Shown here: positions 56,759 through 64,000 of the stretch, piece after piece
Position numbering within the stretch: the stretch's first letter is position 1
Layout of the letters: each line of letters begins with the position of its first letter
Position numbers and translations under genes: made by a program
DNA from: Natrinema pallidum DSM 3751
Lineage (GTDB): Archaea; Halobacteriota; Halobacteria; Halobacteriales; Natrialbaceae
DNA: 64,000 nt
Assembly (NCBI RefSeq): GCF_000337615.1
Contig: NZ_AOII01000088.1
Coordinates: 1-64,000, forward strand
Direction of reading: 5' to 3'
Notes under the pieces: model-generated
What the model was told of the DNA's origin: nothing
Databases searched by the model: none
The model's input: the letters and a program-made list of their open reading frames with translations, nothing else

Positions 56759-58972
56759 ATGGGCTTCGAGGGGACTGTGGGGGCGGTACTCACCCGGCGG
56801 GAGTACGAGTCGCTGCTCGATGCGGCCGAGACCTACCGTGAAGCGCTGGTGATCCGACTCTGCGGTGACGTCGGGCTTCGACCGACCGAACTGACCCGGC
56901 TCTCGATCGGCGACATCGAGCAGGTACGGATCGACCCGCCGCGATACCTGATCCGCGTGCCGACTGCCGACGATCGGGGAACTCGAACCGCGTACCTCCC
57001 GACCCGCGTCGAACGGGAGCTCCGCCGATACGCCCGGAGCAACGATCTCTCGAGCGACGATCGGGTGTTTACCGTTACGCCCCGTCGGCTCCAGATGCTG
57101 GTCTCGGACGTCGCCGATCGGGCGAGCGAGCTGTTCGACGAGTCCGCACTCGCCGACGTTTCGACGAGCGATCTCCGCCGGTACTTCGCCCACACCGCGC
57201 TGGTCGACCACGACGTCAATCCTCGCGTGGTCAAAACCGCGGGCGGCTGGCGCAGTTTCGAAGCCCTCGAGTCCTATCTGCCCGAGCCGACCGACACCGA
57301 GATCGTCGACGCCTTCGACGCCGTCGAGGGGCCGTCCGGCCCTCGCTCCGGCGACCCCCAGTCCGGACCCGCCGTGAGCGACGACAGCGTCGTGCGGCTC
57401 CTGTTGGCCGCCAGCGATCGGTACGCGCTCGTCCGTCTCGACGCGGACGGCTACGTCGAGCGCTGGAACCGCAGCGCGGCCGCACTGTTCGGCTACCGGG
57501 CCGGCGAGATCGTCGGCACCCACGTCTCCGCGTTCTACACCGACGACGCCGTCGAATCGGGCGCTCCCGAACGCACGCTCTCGACGGCGCTCGACGAATC
57601 CGGTTGCGAAACCGAGGGGTGGCGCGTCCACGAGGACGGCTCGCGGTTTCGCGCGACCGAAGTCGTCTCGCCGCTCCGGGACGATCAGGGCCGCCACCGC
57701 GGCTTCGCCGTCTTCGTCCGCGACGGGACGGCCGCACACGAGGCACTCGAGGCCGCCCGCCAGCGCCGTGACGAACTCGACCGGCTGTACGCCGTCGCCC
57801 GGCGACATCGGGACCTGACCGCGGCGTTGCTCGAATCGACGGATCACGAGGGGGTGGAGACGCGGACGTGTGACGCGCTCGCCGACGGCCGAGCCTACGA
57901 GTTCGCCTGGATCGACCGGGCGACGATCGCGGACCGACGAGGACGACTCGCGTCCAGCGGGATCGATCCCGATGCGATCGAGCGCGTCGTCCCCGATGAC
58001 TGGCAAGCGGCCGATCCGACCGCGCCACTCGAGCGCTCGGCGTCGGCAGCCGAGGCCGTTCCGGAGGAGGGGACGGTGCTGGTCGCGGACGATGTCACGG
58101 CGACGCTCGAGGCAGACAACCAGTTCGAGGGAGCCGTCGCGAGGGTCGCGCTCGAGTACGGTGATACCGTCTACGGAACGCTATCGGTCGCGACCGAGCG
58201 CACGGATGCGTTCGCGGACGACGAACGCACGTGGCTGGCGACGATCGGCCGGCAAGTCGGTTACGCGATCGGTGCCATCCGTCGCCGGAACCTGCTGCTG
58301 TCCGACCGCCTGCTCGAACTCGAAGTCGCCTGTCGAGACGAGCGCTCCTTTTTCGTCGATACCTCGCGTCGACTCGACTGCCGCTTCGAGCTCGACTCGC
58401 TGGTTCCGATCGACGAATCGACCCACCTCTACTACGTTCGACTCGAGGGGGCGTCGCCGGCCGATGTCTTCGATCTCGCCGACACCGCCGCCGGGATCGA
58501 GGACTGCCGGCTGATCGAGACCGACGAGGACGGCTGGCGCGTCGAGTTCGTCGTCGAGGGCTCCTGTCCGATCGTCACGCTGACCGAGTACGGTGTGACC
58601 GTCCACGAGGCGCTCTTCGAGGGCGGGTCGGCGGCGATCACCGGCGACTGCGCGGCCGACGCCGACCTCAGGACGATCCTCGACGGTCTCCGTTCGGCGT
58701 TCCCCGACTCCGAACTGGTCGGGAAACGCGAGACCGAGCGGACCGTCCAGACCGCTCGCGAGTTCCGCGAAGGGCTCGAGGATCGGTTAACCGACCGCCA
58801 GGAGGCTGCCCTCCGCGCGGCCTACTTCGGCGGCTACTACGACTGGCCTCGGGAGAGCACGGCCGAGGAAGTCGCCGACGCCATGGGCGTCTCCTCCCCG
58901 ACGCTGCACAATCACTTGCGGAAAGGCCAACACGAACTGCTCCGAACGTTCCTCGACGATCCTGAGGAGTAG
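56759..58972 (+). CDS. Bat-type regulator with recombinase-like N-terminus, PAS, GAF and HTH_10
   Basis: 737 residues. 1-185: tyrosine-recombinase-like domain with LCGDVGLRPTELTRLSIGDI (Arg41), TSDLRRYFAHTALVDH (Arg140, without the expected preceding His), AGGWRSFEALESYL (Tyr173). 211-335: PAS domain (RYALVRLDADGYVERWNRSA). ~370-515: GAF domain. ~680-737: bacterio-opsin activator HTH_10 (LTDRQEAALRAAYFGGYYDW, AEEVADAMGVSSPTLHNHLR). It probably senses a small molecule or redox state and regulates transcription. Sits between the two acs genes on the same strand, which suggests control of acetate metabolism. ATG 56759 (MGFEGTVG) is the start by homology. Confidence 0.88.
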   Translation: MGFEGTVGAVLTRREYESLLDAAETYREALVIRLCGDVGLRPTELTRLSIGDIEQVRIDPPRYLIRVPTADDRGTRTAYLPTRVERELRRYARSNDLSSDDRVFTVTPRRLQMLVSDVADRASELFDESALADVSTSDLRRYFAHTALVDHDVNPRVVKTAGGWRSFEALESYLPEPTDTEIVDAFDAVEGPSGPRSGDPQSGPAVSDDSVVRLLLAASDRYALVRLDADGYVERWNRSAAALFGYRAGEIVGTHVSAFYTDDAVESGAPERTLSTALDESGCETEGWRVHEDGSRFRATEVVSPLRDDQGRHRGFAVFVRDGTAAHEALEAARQRRDELDRLYAVARRHRDLTAALLESTDHEGVETRTCDALADGRAYEFAWIDRATIADRRGRLASSGIDPDAIERVVPDDWQAADPTAPLERSASAAEAVPEEGTVLVADDVTATLEADNQFEGAVARVALEYGDTVYGTLSVATERTDAFADDERTWLATIGRQVGYAIGAIRRRNLLLSDRLLELEVACRDERSFFVDTSRRLDCRFELDSLVPIDESTHLYYVRLEGASPADVFDLADTAAGIEDCRLIETDEDGWRVEFVVEGSCPIVTLTEYGVTVHEALFEGGSAAITGDCAADADLRTILDGLRSAFPDSELVGKRETERTVQTAREFREGLEDRLTDRQEAALRAAYFGGYYDWPRESTAEEVADAMGVSSPTLHNHLRKGQHELLRTFLDDPEE

Positions 58973-59204
58973 GCGGCCGATCACGTGGGGACTGGGACTA
59001 AGTCTCTAGACGGTCCGCCCGATCCGGGCATCTCGTTTGCCATACCAGTCAATTGAAACTCATATGCCGTCGTTCCGCAACGCGTCGCGCCCCGATACCG
59101 GGGGGCCGACCGGTCGACGAACCCCCTGTCACGGCCGTCGAGAGTCAATAGAGACGAAAGATCGCCGGGAGTCTCGAGTCGGTTTTGCACAGCTAGAGGC
59201 CGGC

Positions 59205-59210
59205 TTTACT
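59205..59210 (+). promoter_or_regulatory. Weak TATA-like box of acs (second copy)
   Basis: tttact about 32 nt upstream of ATG 59240. The 267 nt between bat and acs2 otherwise holds nothing recognised. Confidence 0.35.
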
Positions 59211-59239
59211 ATGTGGGTACCCGATTGAGTGGGTGTACC

Positions 59240-61219
<1,980 letters not shown>

Positions 61220-61287
61220 GACCGCCGATCGGAACTGACGTTTTCCGATTCGAACCGACACGCTAACCGAGGGAGATTGACAGACCT

Positions 61288-61740
61288 ATGGCAGACAACA
61301 ACAATCACGATACGACGGACGATACCCGCGATGTCGCGACCGACGGCGGGATAAGCGACGTTGAGCGCGAACAACAGATCGACTACATGAACGTCGAGAT
61401 CAACCTACTCAAGCCGGCGACCCCGTTCATGCGGGATCACTTGCGGATCATCTGGATCGGCTTCGGTATCTGGGTTCTGACGACGTTCGCACCGATCACG
61501 GCGACACGTCTCGCGCCCGATCTGATGACGCAGTCGATGCCGCTGATCGGGTTCCCGTTACACTACTTCTTGCTTGCCATCGTCGGGCCGGGAGCGGCGC
61601 TCGTCCTCTCGGTGTGGTACGCACGGAAGCGTGATCAGATCGACGAGAAGTACGGTATCGAACAGGGCGTTACCGAACCGGAGACGACCGACACCGTCCC
61701 GGACGACGCGGCCGCGACTGATGGAGGTGTCGACGAATGA
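61288..61740 (+). CDS. DUF4212 small subunit of sodium/solute symporter
   Basis: 150 residues: acidic N-terminus, then YMNVEINLLKPATPFMRDHL and two membrane helices (IIWIGFGIWVLTTFAPITAT; FPLHYFLLAIVGPGAALVLS) ending VWYARKRDQIDEKYG. DUF4212 proteins are encoded immediately upstream of VC_2705-type symporters. Overlaps the symporter gene by ATGA, indicating stoichiometric expression. Its role in the complex is not established. Confidence 0.88.
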   Translation: MADNNNHDTTDDTRDVATDGGISDVEREQQIDYMNVEINLLKPATPFMRDHLRIIWIGFGIWVLTTFAPITATRLAPDLMTQSMPLIGFPLHYFLLAIVGPGAALVLSVWYARKRDQIDEKYGIEQGVTEPETTDTVPDDAAATDGGVDE

Positions 61741-63482
61741 TCGACGCTGCCTCACTAACGGCGGCGCTCGCGATCGACGCGGCGGAATTGATGCCGCTGC
61801 AGGCGGGTTCCGAATTACTCCCGGAGAACCTGCACGTCTCGTTCAAACTCCTCCCGTCGATCATCGTCATCGGCATGATGCTGTTGTTCATCGTGGCCGG
61901 CTTCATGTTCAAGGTCGCCGACACGGACGACATGTGGGTGGCGGGTCGGTCGATCGGGAACCTCGAGAACGGAATGGCGATCGGGGCCAACTGGATGTCG
62001 GCCGCGACGTACCTCGGTGTGGCAGCGACCGTCGCCATTTCGGGCGTCTACGGCCTGGCGTACGTCATCGGCTGGACGACCGGTTACTTCATCCTGCTTA
62101 TCTTCATGGCCGCCCAGATGCGCCGGTTCGGGAAGTACACCGCGCCGGACTTCGTCGGCGACCGCTTTAATTCCGATACCGCACGCGCACTCGCGGCGGT
62201 GACCACGTTCCTGATCGGGTTCGTCTACGCGCTCGGACAGGCTCGCGGGATGGGACTCGTCGGGTTGTACATCCTCGGTGACTGGTCGGCGCTCACCGGT
62301 GGCTTGTTGACCGCGTACCAAACGATGATGGTGATATTTATGGTCATCACCGTCGGCTACCTCTCGCTGTCGGGGATGCTCGGCGCGACGAAGAACATGG
62401 TCCTCCAGTACGTCATCCTCATCGTCGCGTTCCTGCTTGGACTGGTCGTCACGGGCTGGTCCGCGGGGTACACGACCGTGTTGCCCCAACTCGAGTACGG
62501 GATGATGATCGACAGCCTCGGGACGCAGTTCTCGGCCCCGTTCGCGGGCGGGAGCTACTACCTGTGGGTCGCGACGTGTTTCAGTCTGGTCTTCGGGACG
62601 TGTGGGCTCCCCCACGTGTTGGTCAGGTTCTACACCGTCAAAAACGAACGTGTGGCCCGCTGGTCGTGTACCTGGGGGCTGTTCTTCATCTCGCTGCTGT
62701 ACCTGAGTGCGCCCGCCTTCGCCGCGATCGGAACCGCGCTGTACGGCGACGAGATCGGTGCCGTGTACGGGGATCCGGGCATGACCAGCGCCGCCGGCGA
62801 CGTGCTCGTCGTGTTGGCCGCACAGCTCGCTGACTTACCGTCGTGGTTCGTCGGATTCGTCGCGGCCGGCGGTATCGCCGCGGCCGTCGCGACGACGGCT
62901 GGGCTGTTCATCGCCGCCTCATCCGCGATCTCCCACGACATCTACGCGAACATCATCAACGAAGACGCGACGCAGCGCCAGCAGGTTCTCGTCGGCCGCC
63001 TGAGCATCATCCTGATCGGCGCGCTCACGATCGTCTTCGCGCTGAACCCCCAGCAGCCGATCGCAGCCCTAGTCGGGTTCGCCTTCTCGCTTGCGGCCAT
63101 CGTGCTGTTCCCGATGTTCTTCCTCGGGCTCTGGTGGGAGAACACGAACCGCCCGGGTGCGCTCAGCGGCATGGTGACCGGCCTGGTCGTCTGGTTCGTT
63201 CCCATGATCAACGAAGGGAACTTCGGTCTCGTCAACGGTGGCGCAGGGCTCGGTATCGAGGTCATCTCGACATGGATGCCGGCCATCGGCTCGGCGCTCG
63301 TCGGGACGCCGATCGTGTTCGCGGTGACGATCGCCGTCTCGCTCGTGACCACCGAGCCGCCGCTGCGGACCAAACAGATGGTCCGACAGTGTCACAGTCC
63401 CGATCCGATGCCAAGTGATAAGACTGCGGCGGACATCGTCGCCGAGAAGAACCGAGACGGAAGCGCACCTGCGGACGACTAA
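61737..63482 (+). CDS. actP: VC_2705/ActP-type sodium:acetate symporter
   Basis: 581 residues, 13 membrane helices of the SSS family. Signatures: DTDDMWVAGRSIGNLENGMA, GANWMSAATYLGVAATVAIS, RRFGKYTAPDFVGDRF, TCGLPHVLVRFYTVKNERVA and AAVATTAGLFIAASSAISHD. The pairing with DUF4212 and the adjacent acs genes point to acetate (or another short monocarboxylate) uptake. Coupled to usp by a 2-nt gap. Confidence 0.88.
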   Translation: MIDAASLTAALAIDAAELMPLQAGSELLPENLHVSFKLLPSIIVIGMMLLFIVAGFMFKVADTDDMWVAGRSIGNLENGMAIGANWMSAATYLGVAATVAISGVYGLAYVIGWTTGYFILLIFMAAQMRRFGKYTAPDFVGDRFNSDTARALAAVTTFLIGFVYALGQARGMGLVGLYILGDWSALTGGLLTAYQTMMVIFMVITVGYLSLSGMLGATKNMVLQYVILIVAFLLGLVVTGWSAGYTTVLPQLEYGMMIDSLGTQFSAPFAGGSYYLWVATCFSLVFGTCGLPHVLVRFYTVKNERVARWSCTWGLFFISLLYLSAPAFAAIGTALYGDEIGAVYGDPGMTSAAGDVLVVLAAQLADLPSWFVGFVAAGGIAAAVATTAGLFIAASSAISHDIYANIINEDATQRQQVLVGRLSIILIGALTIVFALNPQQPIAALVGFAFSLAAIVLFPMFFLGLWWENTNRPGALSGMVTGLVVWFVPMINEGNFGLVNGGAGLGIEVISTWMPAIGSALVGTPIVFAVTIAVSLVTTEPPLRTKQMVRQCHSPDPMPSDKTAADIVAEKNRDGSAPADD

Positions 63483-63484
63483 CC

Positions 63485-63946
63485 ATGTACGAACGCATAC
63501 TCGTGCCGACGGACGGGAGCAACGTCGCGGAAGCAGCGGTCGAGCAGGCGATCGATATCGCCACGAAGTACGACGCGGAGATTCACGCGCTGTTCGTTGC
63601 CGACACCGACGCGATCGCGTACGGACTGGGGGCCGAACAGGTCGACCGAATCCGACAGGGCCAGTTCGAGGGCATGACGGAGCTACGCGAGGACGCCGAG
63701 GAGGCGACCGGCTACGTCACGAACGCGGCCGAGGCAGCCGGCCTGACCGCGACCGAGCGTCACGCCGGGGGCCAGCCCCACCGGATGATCGCCGACTACG
63801 CCGCGGACAACGATATCGACCTCATCGTGATCGGCAGTCACGGCCGCTCCGGCGTCCGCCGAGCGTTACTCGGGAGCGTCACCGAGCGCGTGCTCCGCTC
63901 GACGCACGTTCCCGTCCTGGTCGTCGACTACACGGCCGAGGACTGA
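63485..63946 (+). CDS. Universal stress protein of the acetate-symporter operon
   Basis: 153 residues: YERILVPTDGSNVAEAAVEQ at the start and IVIGSHGRSGVRRALLGSVT then ERVLRSTHVPVLVV with the complete ATP-binding loop. Begins 2 nt after the symporter stop, so co-translated. Usp proteins often sit after SSS symporters in haloarchaea and may regulate transport in response to ATP/AMP; inference only. Confidence 0.88.
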   Translation: MYERILVPTDGSNVAEAAVEQAIDIATKYDAEIHALFVADTDAIAYGLGAEQVDRIRQGQFEGMTELREDAEEATGYVTNAAEAAGLTATERHAGGQPHRMIADYAADNDIDLIVIGSHGRSGVRRALLGSVTERVLRSTHVPVLVVDYTAED

Positions 63947-63990
63947 CGCGGCCACACACGACCGCGACACCATCGACACGATTCGTCACC

Positions 63991-64000
63991 ATGAGCCAAT
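63991..64000 (+). CDS. Possible start of the next gene (truncated by window edge)
   Basis: ATG AGC CAA at the right edge, 45 nt after the usp stop and on the same strand. Only three codons are visible, so nothing can be said of the product. Confidence 0.25.

Overview
The window comes from the chromosome of a halophilic archaeon, most likely in the Natrialbales (Natrinema/Haloterrigena-like; the genus is an inference from overall style only). Supporting signs are high GC, very acidic proteins, Tat-type lipoprotein signals on the solute-binding proteins, TATA boxes 25-32 nt upstream of start codons (mostly leaderless genes), an archaeal SRP RNA, RNase P component 4, and the archaeal lipid enzyme DGGGP synthase. 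No transposase, integron or CRISPR array was seen.

Layout. 1-7.5 kb: tail of a membrane-anchored protein, the pair cbiX/DR2241-like Fe-S protein, a BsuPI-like protein, a PhoD phosphatase fused to a laminin-B-type domain, a DUF2797 protein and two hypotheticals. 7.6-12.3 kb: two paralogous Tat lipoprotein solute-binding proteins flanking a PAP2 phosphatase, with no permease or ATPase nearby; both appear to be circular permutations of the SBP_bac_5 fold. 12.4-20 kb: housekeeping genes (rnp4, YhbY, MscS, SRP RNA, cysteine synthase, CoA-binding protein, RecA-like ATPase, DGGGP synthase, tRNA-Arg) with two decayed genes. 20-23.6 kb: MaoC hydratase, alpha/beta hydrolase, NCS2 nucleobase permease. 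23.6-46.5 kb: cobalamin (B12) region in three blocks: chlID divergent from cobN-cbiC-cbiE; cbiA; and cbiT-L-F-G-H1-H2-ferredoxin-LAGLIDADG-like protein-cbiX/ferredoxin fusion-DUF3209-beta-propeller. Between them lie decayed genes, a FabG/PhaB reductase and a large membrane protein. 46.7-49.9 kb: four acidic genes of unknown function, two carrying matching seven-glycine zippers. 50.1-54.5 kb: tungstate/molybdate-type ABC transporter, a ModE-like regulator and two Usp proteins. 54.6-64 kb: acetate module: two acetyl-CoA synthetases flanking a Bat-type regulator, then a DUF4212/ActP-type sodium symporter pair and a Usp protein.

How it works together. The B12 blocks encode most of the corrin-ring steps of the early-cobalt route (CbiX, L, H, F, G, T, E, C, A) plus an ATP-dependent CobN/ChlID chelatase; CbiD and CbiJ are not in the window. 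The acetate module couples uptake (symporter) to activation (Acs), probably under Bat control. The tup cluster pairs uptake of an oxyanion with its likely sensor.

Most unusual items: the circularly permuted binding proteins, a LAGLIDADG-fold protein lacking both catalytic aspartates inside the B12 operon, the glycine-zipper four-gene cluster, the four CGASS repeats on CbiH2, the recombinase-like N-terminus of the Bat regulator, and the PhoD-laminin B fusion.
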